Assembly: GCA_017554145.1 (NCBI GenBank)
Contig: JAFZIZ010000014.1
Span: forward strand, 1 to 64,000
Source of the DNA: Prevotella sp.
GTDB lineage: Bacteria > Bacteroidota > Bacteroidia > Bacteroidales > Bacteroidaceae
DNA length: 64,000 nt
Reading direction: 5' to 3'
Numbering within the stretch: position 1 is the first letter of the stretch; every line of letters begins with the position of its first letter. Of the stretch, positions 41,849 to 49,555 are shown one piece after another. A model generated the notes under the pieces. That model was not told where the DNA came from, did not search any database, and worked only from the letters and a program-made list of their open reading frames with translations. Both the position numbers and the translations under genes were made by a program.

Positions 41849-42904
41849 CTATTTAAAAGTGACTTTCGAGAATGCTGGCGCATCAATCGGACAAGTCTCT
41901 CCATCCAGATATTTATAGTAGCCCACAATACCGATCATAGCGGCATTATCAGTGGTATAGCTGAACTTAGGAATATAGATGGTCCAACCATATCGCTTGG
42001 CATGATCATGGAAAGCATTACGCAGTCCGTTATTCGCACTCACACCACCAGCCACAGCCACATGTTTGATACCTGTCTGCTTCACTGCCAACTTCAGTTT
42101 CTTCATCAGAATATCCACAATCGTCCATTCCAACGAGGCAGCGATATCTTCTTTATGATGCTCAATGAAATCAGGATCGTCCTCAATCCATTTCCGCAGA
42201 TTATAGAGGAAGGATGTCTTCAGACCAGAGAAGCTATAGTCGAGTCCTGGTATATGAGGTTCAGCAAACTGGAATGCCTTCGGATTACCTTGACGTGCCA
42301 GACGGTCGATGATAGGACCACCGGGATAACCCAGTCCCATTACTTTTGAACACTTATCAATAGCCTCACCTGCTGCATCATCGATGGTCTGACCGAGCAC
42401 TTCCATATCATTATAGGCATTGACCTTTACGATCTGCGAATTACCTCCACTCACTAACAGACAAAGGAAAGGCAATGGCGGAATATTTGAGCATTCTCTC
42501 ACCTCTCCATCCTCACCTCTCACCTCTTCTTTGATGAAGTGTGCCATCACGTGACCCTGTAGATGATTGACATCGATGAGAGGAATACCTAAAGAACGAG
42601 CAAAGCCCTTGGCAAAACTCACTCCTACTAACAAGGAGCCCATTAGTCCGGGACCTCTGGTAAAAGCGATAGCAGTCAGTTGTTCTTTGGTGATACCCGC
42701 CTTTTTGATGGCTTGGTCAACCACTGGTACTACATTCTGCTGGTGTGCCCTAGAAGCCAGTTCGGGCACCACGCCTCCGTAGGCCTCATGTACAGCCTGT
42801 GATGCCGTCACGTTCGACAACAGTACTCCATTCTTTAGCACTGCTGCACTCGTGTCGTCACAACTCGACTCTATACCTAATATATATATATCCTTTGTTA
42901 TCAC
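41849..42904 (-). CDS. tsaD: tRNA N6-adenosine threonylcarbamoyltransferase TsaD
   Basis: 351 residues from a GTG start that lies inside an octamer repeat. It transfers threonylcarbamoyl to A37 of ANN-decoding tRNAs with TsaB and TsaE. Marks are ILGIESSCDDTSAA, GGVVPELASRAHQQN, FTRGPGLMGSLLVG, LLVSGGNSQI, DDAAGEAIDKCSKVMGLGYPGGP and VAVAGGVSANNGLR. The loop after HFIKEE is lengthened by a heptamer-encoded EVRGEDGEVR. No ATG start is available before the conserved N terminus. Confidence 0.96.
   Translation of the reverse strand: MITKDIYILGIESSCDDTSAAVLKNGVLLSNVTASQAVHEAYGGVVPELASRAHQQNVVPVVDQAIKKAGITKEQLTAIAFTRGPGLMGSLLVGVSFAKGFARSLGIPLIDVNHLQGHVMAHFIKEEVRGEDGEVRECSNIPPLPFLCLLVSGGNSQIVKVNAYNDMEVLGQTIDDAAGEAIDKCSKVMGLGYPGGPIIDRLARQGNPKAFQFAEPHIPGLDYSFSGLKTSFLYNLRKWIEDDPDFIEHHKEDIAASLEWTIVDILMKKLKLAVKQTGIKHVAVAGGVSANNGLRNAFHDHAKRYGWTIYIPKFSYTTDNAAMIGIVGYYKYLDGETCPIDAPAFSKVTFK
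42497..42531 (-). repeat. In-frame heptamer array inside tsaD
   Basis: Five 7-bp units on the plus strand: tctcacc, tctccat, cctcacc, tctcacc, tcttctt. On the coding strand these are ggtgaga-type and encode EEVRGEDGEVR, nearly the same peptide as the array in rimO. Confidence 0.82.
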
Positions 42905-42927
42905 GTTATTACGTTATACCGTTATTA
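42896..42927 (-). repeat. Octamer array at map/tsaD junction containing the tsaD start
   Basis: Four 8-bp units on the plus strand: tgttatca, cgttatta, cgttatac, cgttatta. The GTG start of tsaD (complement of 42902-42904) falls across the first unit boundary. Confidence 0.82.
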
Positions 42928-42936
42928 CGATTTTTT

Positions 42937-43791
42937 TTAATATGACAAAATCTCAAGTCCGTTTTCTGTCATCAACAAGGTATATTCCCACTGGGCAGAG
43001 GGTTGTTCGTCTTCGGAGATGACTTCCCATCCGTATGGATCGTCAGCATCAATAAACACTTTCCATGTGCCCATATTAATCATCGGCTCAATGGTGAATA
43101 CCATACCAGGAACGAGAAGCATCCCGTCTCCTTTTTGTGCGAAATGGCAGACTTCTGGTTCTTCATGGAACTTACACCCTACTCCATGGCCACACAGGTC
43201 ACGTACTACACCGTAATGGTATTTCTTGGCATGTTTCTCGATAGCCTTACCAATGGCATTCACATAACCCCAAGGTTTTGCTGCCTCCATTCCAATCTCA
43301 AGACATTCCTTCGTCACCTTTACCAGTTGTTCCTTTTCAGGTGTTGTCTTACCAATGATGAACATACGCGAGGCATCCGCATAGTAACCGTCGAGGATGG
43401 TAGTGAAATCGACATTGATGATGTCACCCTCCTCTAAGATATCTGTTGCCTTGGGAATACCGTGACATACCACTTCGTTAATACTCGTGCAGACGCTCAT
43501 CGGAAATCCCTCGTAGTTCAGACAGGCTGGTATAGCTCCGTGTTTCTCACAGTAGTCACGACAGATTTGGTCAATTTCTAAGGTTGACATACCTGGACGA
43601 ATAGCCTGTGCTACAGCATCCAGTACACCTGTGTTTACTACGCCGGCACGACGGATACCCTCTATCTGTTCTGGTGTTTTGATCAGTTCACGTGTAGGCA
43701 CCAGTGCCCCTTTGTTCTCCAAGTACATAATGCGCTTGTCGAACTCCGAAGGTTGTTCTCCTGGTTTACAATGCCATCTTCTCTTTACCAT
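42937..43791 (-). CDS. map: Methionine aminopeptidase, type I, with N-terminal extension
   Basis: A 284-residue enzyme that removes the initiator Met from nascent proteins. Metal-site blocks are CTSINEVVCHGIP, INVDFTTILDGYYADASRMF (two Asp), GHGVGCKFHEEPEV (His) and FTIEPMIN (Glu), with the final Glu near the C terminus. The first 35 residues (KRRWHCKPGEQPSEFDKRI) form an extension over the minimal E. coli enzyme. A -7-like TAATTTTG lies at 43807-43800 on the minus strand just before the ATG. It is first gene of map-tsaD-pncC. Confidence 0.95.
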   Translation of the reverse strand: MVKRRWHCKPGEQPSEFDKRIMYLENKGALVPTRELIKTPEQIEGIRRAGVVNTGVLDAVAQAIRPGMSTLEIDQICRDYCEKHGAIPACLNYEGFPMSVCTSINEVVCHGIPKATDILEEGDIINVDFTTILDGYYADASRMFIIGKTTPEKEQLVKVTKECLEIGMEAAKPWGYVNAIGKAIEKHAKKYHYGVVRDLCGHGVGCKFHEEPEVCHFAQKGDGMLLVPGMVFTIEPMINMGTWKVFIDADDPYGWEVISEDEQPSAQWEYTLLMTENGLEILSY

Positions 43792-43880
43792 ATCGGGTGC
43801 AAAATTACTACTTTTTTTTTATTTGGCACGGTATTTGCAAAAGAAAAGTCATACGATAATAAACAAAAACAATTATAAGT

Positions 43881-45941
43881 ATGCAAAAAGGTAATATCGG
43901 GGTTACAACAGAGAACATCTTCCCCGTCATTAAAAAGTTTCTCTATTCCGATCATGAGATATTCCTGCGTGAGATGGTCAGCAATGCCGTTGATGCCACT
44001 CAGAAGTTGAAAACCCTCAAGGAACAAGGTGAGTTCAAAGGTGAGTTGGGCGACCTGACCGTTCATATCAGCGTTGACACAGACAAGGGCACTATCACTA
44101 TTTCCGATCGTGGTATCGGTATGACCGAAGAGGAAATCGACAAGTATATTAATCAGATTGCCTTCTCGGGTGTGAACGATTTCTTGGAGAAGTATAAGGA
44201 CAATGCCAACAATATCATTGGACACTTCGGACTGGGCTTCTACTCTTCGTTCATGGTTTCGAAGAAGGTGGAGATTATCACCAAGTCTTACAAAGAGGAT
44301 GCTAAGGCCGTGAAATGGTCGTGTGATGGTAGTCCTGCTTATGAGATCGATGAGGCAGAGAAGGAAGATCGTGGAAGTGATATCATCCTCTATCTTGATG
44401 ACGACTGCAAGGAGTTCTTGGAGAAGCAGAAAATTCAGGAACTGCTGACGAAATACTGTAAGTTCATGGCAGTGCCCATCGCTTTCGGCAAGAAACAGGA
44501 ATGGTCGAGCGATGAAAAGAAGATGGTGGATACCGCTGAGGATAATATCATCAATAACGTGGAACCACTATGGACGAAGGCTCCCTCTGGTTTGAAAGAC
44601 GAGGACTACAAGTCATTCTATCGCACCCTCTACCCCATGCAGGACGAACCGATGTTCTGGATTCACCTGAATGTGGACTATCCCTTCAACCTGACGGGTA
44701 TCCTCTACTTCCCACGCATCAAGTCGAACATCGACCTGCAGCGTAATAAGATTCAGTTGTATTGCAATCAGGTCTTCGTCACCGATCAGGTAGAAGGCAT
44801 CGTTCCTGAGTTCCTGACACTGCTGCATGGTGTTATCGATTCTCCGGATATCCCTCTGAACGTATCCCGTTCTTATCTGCAGAGCGACCGTGATGTGAAG
44901 AAGATATCTACCTATATTACGAAGAAGGTGGCAGACCGTTTGCAAGCTATCTTTAAGGAAGACCGTAAGCAGTATGAGGAGAAATGGGACGACCTGAAAC
45001 TCTTCATCAATTACGGTATGCTGAGTGAGGAGAGTTTCTACGACCGTGCCAAAGACTTCGCACTTCTGAAGGACACAGAAGGCAAATATTTCACTTTTGA
45101 CGAGTATAAGACACTCATTGAGGGTGCTCAGAAAGATAAGGACGATACTCTTGTCTATCTCTACGCTACCGATAAGGAAGAGCAGTATAGTTACATTCAG
45201 GGTGCCAAGGATAAGGGCTATTCGGTATTGCTGCTTGACGGACAACTCGACGTACCTGCCATCCAGATGCTGGAGCAGAAGTTTGAGAAGAGCCGTTTCA
45301 CTCGTGTCGACTCTGATATCATTGAGCGACTGATTGTCAAAGATGATGCTCCAAAGTCTACCCTGTCAGACGATGAGTCTGCCAATCTGTCATCGGTGTT
45401 CCGTTCTCAGATGCCAAAGATTGAAAAGACAGAGTTCATGGTTGAGGTACAGTCGTTGGGTGCTGAGGCTCGTCCCGTGGTCATCACACAGAATGAGTAT
45501 ATGCGTCGTATGAAGGAGATGAGTCGCTTCCAGCCTGGAATGAACTTCTATGCCCAGATGCCCGACTCCCTGAACCTTGTATTAAACAGCGATCATCCGC
45601 TGGTAAAGCGTGTATTGGATGATTGTAAGTCGTCTACGGAAGAAGCTCTAAAACCCATCGAGGCTGAATTGAAGGGACAGGAGGCTCGTTTGGCAGCCAT
45701 CCGTCAGGCTCAGGAAAAGAAGAAGGCAGAAGAGTTGACACAGGATGATAAAGATATGAAGGCTGACTGCGAGAAGGCCGTCCAAGAACAGAAGGACAAG
45801 AAACAAGAGGTGCTTAGCGGTTTCGCTGCTAAGAACGATATCATTCATCAGTTGATTGACCTTGCCCTCTTGCAGAACGGTATGCTGAAGGGTGAAGCCC
45901 TTGATCAGTTCCTGAAGCGTAGTGTAGACCTGATAAAGTAA
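43881..45941 (+). CDS. htpG: Hsp90-family chaperone HtpG
   Basis: A 686-residue cytosolic chaperone. The N-terminal GHKL ATPase has EIFLREMVSNAVDA, ITISDRGIGMT, IGHFGLGFYSSFMVS and GSDIILYLDD. The middle domain carries GILYFPRIKS and RSYLQSDRDV. The C-terminal dimerisation domain has a charged helix (residues 600-650) rich in Lys/Glu/Gln, longer than in E. coli. The full domain set indicates an active protein. It is transcribed alone and ends at a strong terminator. Confidence 0.96.
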   Translation: MQKGNIGVTTENIFPVIKKFLYSDHEIFLREMVSNAVDATQKLKTLKEQGEFKGELGDLTVHISVDTDKGTITISDRGIGMTEEEIDKYINQIAFSGVNDFLEKYKDNANNIIGHFGLGFYSSFMVSKKVEIITKSYKEDAKAVKWSCDGSPAYEIDEAEKEDRGSDIILYLDDDCKEFLEKQKIQELLTKYCKFMAVPIAFGKKQEWSSDEKKMVDTAEDNIINNVEPLWTKAPSGLKDEDYKSFYRTLYPMQDEPMFWIHLNVDYPFNLTGILYFPRIKSNIDLQRNKIQLYCNQVFVTDQVEGIVPEFLTLLHGVIDSPDIPLNVSRSYLQSDRDVKKISTYITKKVADRLQAIFKEDRKQYEEKWDDLKLFINYGMLSEESFYDRAKDFALLKDTEGKYFTFDEYKTLIEGAQKDKDDTLVYLYATDKEEQYSYIQGAKDKGYSVLLLDGQLDVPAIQMLEQKFEKSRFTRVDSDIIERLIVKDDAPKSTLSDDESANLSSVFRSQMPKIEKTEFMVEVQSLGAEARPVVITQNEYMRRMKEMSRFQPGMNFYAQMPDSLNLVLNSDHPLVKRVLDDCKSSTEEALKPIEAELKGQEARLAAIRQAQEKKKAEELTQDDKDMKADCEKAVQEQKDKKQEVLSGFAAKNDIIHQLIDLALLQNGMLKGEALDQFLKRSVDLIK

Positions 45942-45961
45942 TCACGATATCCATCAAATAA

Positions 45962-45993
45962 AAAGAGAGAACCGTTGTTGTTCTCTCTTTTTT
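45962..45993 (+). terminator. Terminator after htpG
   Basis: AAAGAGAGAAC/GTTCTCTCTTT perfect 11-bp stem with a 7-nt loop and a T tract. Confidence 0.9.
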
Positions 45994-45998
45994 GTTGT

Positions 45999-46139
45999 TT
46001 AGAAACCGAACTCGGATTCCAAGTCTGAGCCATCCGGGGAATCTTGCGCCTTCATACAGAATGGAACACACAATAACATTGCCAGGATGACATATCCTCG
46101 CCTAGTCCTCTCTCTCATAAGTTTGTTTAGTTTACCCAT
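45999..46139 (-). CDS. Tiny secreted peptide precursor (46 residues)
   Basis: An ATG at 46139 opens a 46-codon frame. It has a basic N terminus (KLNKLMRERTRRG), a hydrophobic core (YVILAMLLCVPFC) and a signal-peptidase-like MKAQ site. That leaves a mature acidic peptide of about 14 residues (DSPDGSDLESEFGF). The MKAQ-D cleavage context is the usual Bacteroidetes form. A consensus promoter lies upstream on the same strand. No homologue is known to me. It is convergent with htpG. Confidence 0.55.
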   Translation of the reverse strand: MGKLNKLMRERTRRGYVILAMLLCVPFCMKAQDSPDGSDLESEFGF

Positions 46140-46204
46140 CAAATTGTGTTGTCTTTTTTAGATTTTCAAAAATGGTTGATCTATATCGGTTTACGATTTG
46201 CTTG

Positions 46205-46236
46205 CAAAAATAGGGATAGTTTTCCAAATCACCAAA
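46205..46236 (-). promoter_or_regulatory. Promoter of the tiny secreted peptide gene
   Basis: On the minus strand TTTG (46236-46233), 20 bp, TATTTTTG (46212-46205). The leader is about 60 nt to the ATG at 46139. Confidence 0.55.
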
Positions 46237-46277
46237 TTCTATCTAAAAAGATTTTCTTCAAATATATGGAAGAAAAA

Positions 46278-46312
46278 AATCATCATTCATAGTTCAAAAT
46301 TCATAATTATAT
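46278..46312 (+). repeat. Heptamer array (attcata type)x5 upstream of a -7 box
   Basis: Units aatcatc, attcata, gttcaaa, attcata, attatat, 35 bp in all, end 2 bp before the TACCTTTG at 46315. The layout is the same as upstream of rpmB. Confidence 0.75.
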
Positions 46313-46314
46313 TG

Positions 46315-46322
46315 TACCTTTG
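46315..46322 (+). promoter_or_regulatory. -7 box of the small-secreted/TonB-receptor genes
   Basis: TACCTTTG, about 27 bp before the ATG at 46349. The -33 region is occupied by the heptamer array. Confidence 0.6.
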
Positions 46323-46348
46323 CTCCCATTAACTTAAAATTGTGAAAA

Positions 46349-46864
46349 ATGAAAAGAATAATGATGACAACAGTCCTGCTGCTCACAGTAGTGATGGGAC
46401 TTCAGGCACAGAGTATAGTGGGAACATGGGAAACTGTTATAGAGACTGACGATAATGACAAGGTTACCGTTGACGTTACTTTCGAACAGGGAAACGATGT
46501 CTTAATAAAGGGACAACTTAAAATCGGAGAGGGTGAAGAAGGTACCATGGTGATGTCAGTTACCTTTCCTGGCACCTATCAACAGAACGGACAAACGCTT
46601 ACGCTGAATTTCGATGCCAACAAAGGTAAGATAAATATTGACGAAGCCATCTTTCCCAAAGAGGTAGAAGACCTATTAGCAGATGACCCCGATAAGAGGA
46701 AGGATGTCTTGAAGATGATGCAGGATCAAGTTGACGAGAGTCTGGCTAAAGAACTCGGCGACTCACTGCCCTTGGACGGCGACCTAACCATCGTCAAACT
46801 GACAGACACAGAGTTGGTGCTTAATGACGGTGATGATAACGTTACATTCACGAAAGTGAAATAA
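46349..46864 (+). CDS. Secreted lipocalin-like protein
   Basis: 171 residues with a signal peptide (cleavage after LQAQ). The mature part begins SIVGTWETVIETDDNDKVTVDVTF and continues with beta strands GTYQQNGQTLTLNF and VKLTDTELVLNDGDD, the pattern of Bacteroidetes lipocalin-like domains, with an acidic helical insertion in the middle (about 95-145). Periplasmic or secreted. It stands 12 bp before the next small secreted gene and upstream of the TonB receptor. Confidence 0.75.
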   Translation: MKRIMMTTVLLLTVVMGLQAQSIVGTWETVIETDDNDKVTVDVTFEQGNDVLIKGQLKIGEGEEGTMVMSVTFPGTYQQNGQTLTLNFDANKGKINIDEAIFPKEVEDLLADDPDKRKDVLKMMQDQVDESLAKELGDSLPLDGDLTIVKLTDTELVLNDGDDNVTFTKVK

Positions 46865-46876
46865 AGTAGGAAAATA

Positions 46877-47320
46877 ATGAAGAGAATACTGATTGCCATG
46901 ATGTTGATGCCATTCGCCTGTGTGACGGCAAAGAAGTGTCCTATCTTGCCGGAAACGACACAGATTTCCTATACCACCTATACCAATTCGGGGACAGCCA
47001 TCAATCAGACGTATGAGATAAGCGACAGCCTGATTGTATGGAAATACACGGACTATCGAAATGGCGTGAAGAAGACAGACGAACGGAAAATCAACAAACA
47101 GGAATATGAGAAGTTGGTCAAGGAACTCTCTGCCATCAGCTTCTCCGTGAAAAAGAACGATTCTCCAGAAGCTGGTGGCGAAGGATGGGGTTGCTCTTTC
47201 TATAAAAACGGGGAGCGCTATCTTTCGTTTAATTGTCTCGACTACTTCTCAGGAGACTATCAGAAGGCTCTGACACTCATCGAGCAGTTTGTCAAGAGCC
47301 ACCCCATCGCATCAGAATAG
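46877..47320 (+). CDS. Small secreted protein of unknown function
   Basis: 147 residues with a signal peptide (MKRILIAMMLMPFACVTA) and a basic, beta-rich mature domain with three Cys (KKCPILPE, GWGCSFYKNG, FNCLDYF). The Cys could bind metal or form a disulfide. No family is recognised. Between a lipocalin-like gene and a TonB receptor, it may belong to the same uptake system. Confidence 0.68.
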   Translation: MKRILIAMMLMPFACVTAKKCPILPETTQISYTTYTNSGTAINQTYEISDSLIVWKYTDYRNGVKKTDERKINKQEYEKLVKELSAISFSVKKNDSPEAGGEGWGCSFYKNGERYLSFNCLDYFSGDYQKALTLIEQFVKSHPIASE

Positions 47321-47366
47321 AAAGAAACAGAAAAGATAAAAGGATTGTTTAGTAAAGGATATATAA

Positions 47367-49460
47367 ATGAAAAAGATTGTTTTCATCATGTCGTTGCTGT
47401 GGATAGGTATGGCAGCGACAGCTCAAGAGCATCACAAACATCATTACAACCATGAACATCCGTCGGACTCTACCGACGTATTCTATCGTCACCTGAAACT
47501 GAACGAACTGACGGTGACGGGTGTAACGGGAGATACAAAACTCAAGCACTCCACAGCACCTATCTCGATAGTGTCGGGTAAGGAGTTGAGACAAACGACT
47601 TCCACCAATATCATCGATGCCATCGCCCATCAGCCTGGTGTGTCGCAGATAACGACAGGCAGTGGTATTTCGAAACCAATCATTCGTGGCTTGGGCTACA
47701 ACCGCATCATCGTGATGAACGAAGGCATCCGTCAGGAAGGTCAGCAATGGGGCGATGAACATGGTATCGAGATAGATGCACAGAACGTGAATTCGGTAGA
47801 GATACTGAAAGGTCCTGCATCCCTGATGTATGGCAGTGATGCAATGGCTGGCGTGTTGATCCTGCATGGCAGTCCTATTCAGCCAGAAGGTGAGATGAAA
47901 GCCTCCATATCAACAGAATACCAGACGAACAACGGACTCTTCGACTACTCGTTGAACTTCGCAGGCAATCAGAAGGGCTTCGTCTGGGATGCACGTTTCT
48001 CCGACAAATACGCCCACGCCTATAAGAATAAATACGACGGCTACGTACCTGGTTCGCAGTTCAGCGAAAGGGCTGGTCGGTTGATGATAGGATTGAACAA
48101 GCATTGGGGACATACACATCTGACGTGGACCGCTTTCCATCAGACTCCCAGTATCGTAGAGGGCGAAAGGGATGAAGCTACAGGTGAGTTGGTTCGTGGT
48201 GAAGGATTCACGGATCATGGTTATGGAAAAACATTGCCGTTCCAGCAAATCAAACACTATAAAGCCGTCTGGGACAACTCGCTGAACCTGCCAAAAGGTT
48301 GGTTGAAGGCTATCATTGGCTATCAACAGAATCGTCGCCAAGAGTTCGAGGAAAGTGAAGACGAGTATGAACTCTATTTCAAACTCCACACCATTACCTA
48401 CGACGTACGCTATCTGACACAGGAGTTTAACGGATGGAAGATGGCTGGAGGCATTAACGGTATGTGGCAGCAGTCACTGAATCTGGGTGAGGAATCGCTG
48501 ATTCCAGAATACAAGCTCTTCGACTTCGGTGCCTATGCTACCGTCAGCAAGACACTGAAAGACTTCACACTGAATGGCGGTCTTCGCTTCGATCATCGCC
48601 ATCTGGACTTCCACTCACGTAATTTCAGTGGTGTAACTGGTAGCATTGGTGCTGTATGGAATGCCAGCGAACACTTAAACGTGCGTCTGAACATAGCTCG
48701 TGGTTTCCGTGCTCCAAATATGAGTGAACTGGGCAGCGACGGCATCCACGAGGGAACGATACGCTACGAAATGGGGAACCCCGACCTGAAGCCAGAATAC
48801 AGTTGGCAGGCTGACTTAGGGCTCGACTTCACATCGAAGTATGTGTCTGCCCAGGTGGCACTCTTCGCCAATCGTATCGAGAACTATATCTTTGCCAAGC
48901 GCATCGATCTCGTCAAAGAGGAAGGCTTCCGTACCTACGAATATACACAGGGAGACGCCCGACTGCTGGGCTTCGAGGTTGGCATAGACTTCCACCCCAT
49001 CCATAGCCTCCACATCCAGAACACGTTCTCATATGTCGATGCCCAACAGATGCATGCCCCTGAGGATGCCAAATATCTACCTATGACACCTGCTCCCCGT
49101 TGGACGTCAGAACTGAAATACGAATTGACGCACCACGGACATACTATGCTAAACAATGCCTATGTGGCATTAGGTTTGGAGTGTTACCTCGCACAGAACC
49201 ATTATTATAAGGTGGATGATACTGAGACGCGCACACCCAGTTATACACTGATAAGTCTTTCGGCGGGTACTGATTTAAATATCCGCCACAAGAAGATGGC
49301 TGAGATCTATATCACTGCAGAGAATCTACTGAACCGTGCTTACCAGAATCATTTAAGTCGTCTGAAATACTGCGACATCAATAATGTGACAGGACGTCAG
49401 GGTGTCTATAACATGGGACGCAATGTGGTGTTTAAGGTAATAGTACCAATACAGTTCTAA
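47367..49460 (+). CDS. TonB-dependent receptor with His-rich N terminus (probable metal uptake)
   Basis: A 697-residue outer-membrane receptor. The signal peptide is cleaved after ATAQ, and the mature N terminus is His-rich (EHHKHHYNHEHPSD). The plug domain has ELTVTGVTGD as a TonB-box region, PGVSQITTGSGISKPIIRGLG and SVEILKGPASLMYGSDAMAGVL. The barrel ends in FKVIVPIQF. The His cluster and size suggest Zn2+ or another transition metal as substrate, as in ZnuD-type receptors; this is inference. It contains no CarboxypepD-type N-terminal extension, unlike SusC proteins. Confidence 0.9.
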   Translation: MKKIVFIMSLLWIGMAATAQEHHKHHYNHEHPSDSTDVFYRHLKLNELTVTGVTGDTKLKHSTAPISIVSGKELRQTTSTNIIDAIAHQPGVSQITTGSGISKPIIRGLGYNRIIVMNEGIRQEGQQWGDEHGIEIDAQNVNSVEILKGPASLMYGSDAMAGVLILHGSPIQPEGEMKASISTEYQTNNGLFDYSLNFAGNQKGFVWDARFSDKYAHAYKNKYDGYVPGSQFSERAGRLMIGLNKHWGHTHLTWTAFHQTPSIVEGERDEATGELVRGEGFTDHGYGKTLPFQQIKHYKAVWDNSLNLPKGWLKAIIGYQQNRRQEFEESEDEYELYFKLHTITYDVRYLTQEFNGWKMAGGINGMWQQSLNLGEESLIPEYKLFDFGAYATVSKTLKDFTLNGGLRFDHRHLDFHSRNFSGVTGSIGAVWNASEHLNVRLNIARGFRAPNMSELGSDGIHEGTIRYEMGNPDLKPEYSWQADLGLDFTSKYVSAQVALFANRIENYIFAKRIDLVKEEGFRTYEYTQGDARLLGFEVGIDFHPIHSLHIQNTFSYVDAQQMHAPEDAKYLPMTPAPRWTSELKYELTHHGHTMLNNAYVALGLECYLAQNHYYKVDDTETRTPSYTLISLSAGTDLNIRHKKMAEIYITAENLLNRAYQNHLSRLKYCDINNVTGRQGVYNMGRNVVFKVIVPIQF

Positions 49461-49523
49461 TCATCCCAACACTCTATTCTCCTAAATTATGTTGCAAAGT
49501 TAGTTTTTTTGAGGGATTTTCGT

Positions 49524-49531
49524 TATCTTTG
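49524..49531 (+). promoter_or_regulatory. -7 box of GH127 gene
   Basis: TATCTTTG about 24 bp before the ATG at 49556. The -33 region has no TTTG at normal distance, which would fit activator control of a carbohydrate gene. Confidence 0.6.
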
Positions 49532-49555
49532 CAAACAAAATTAAAAAGAAACAAG

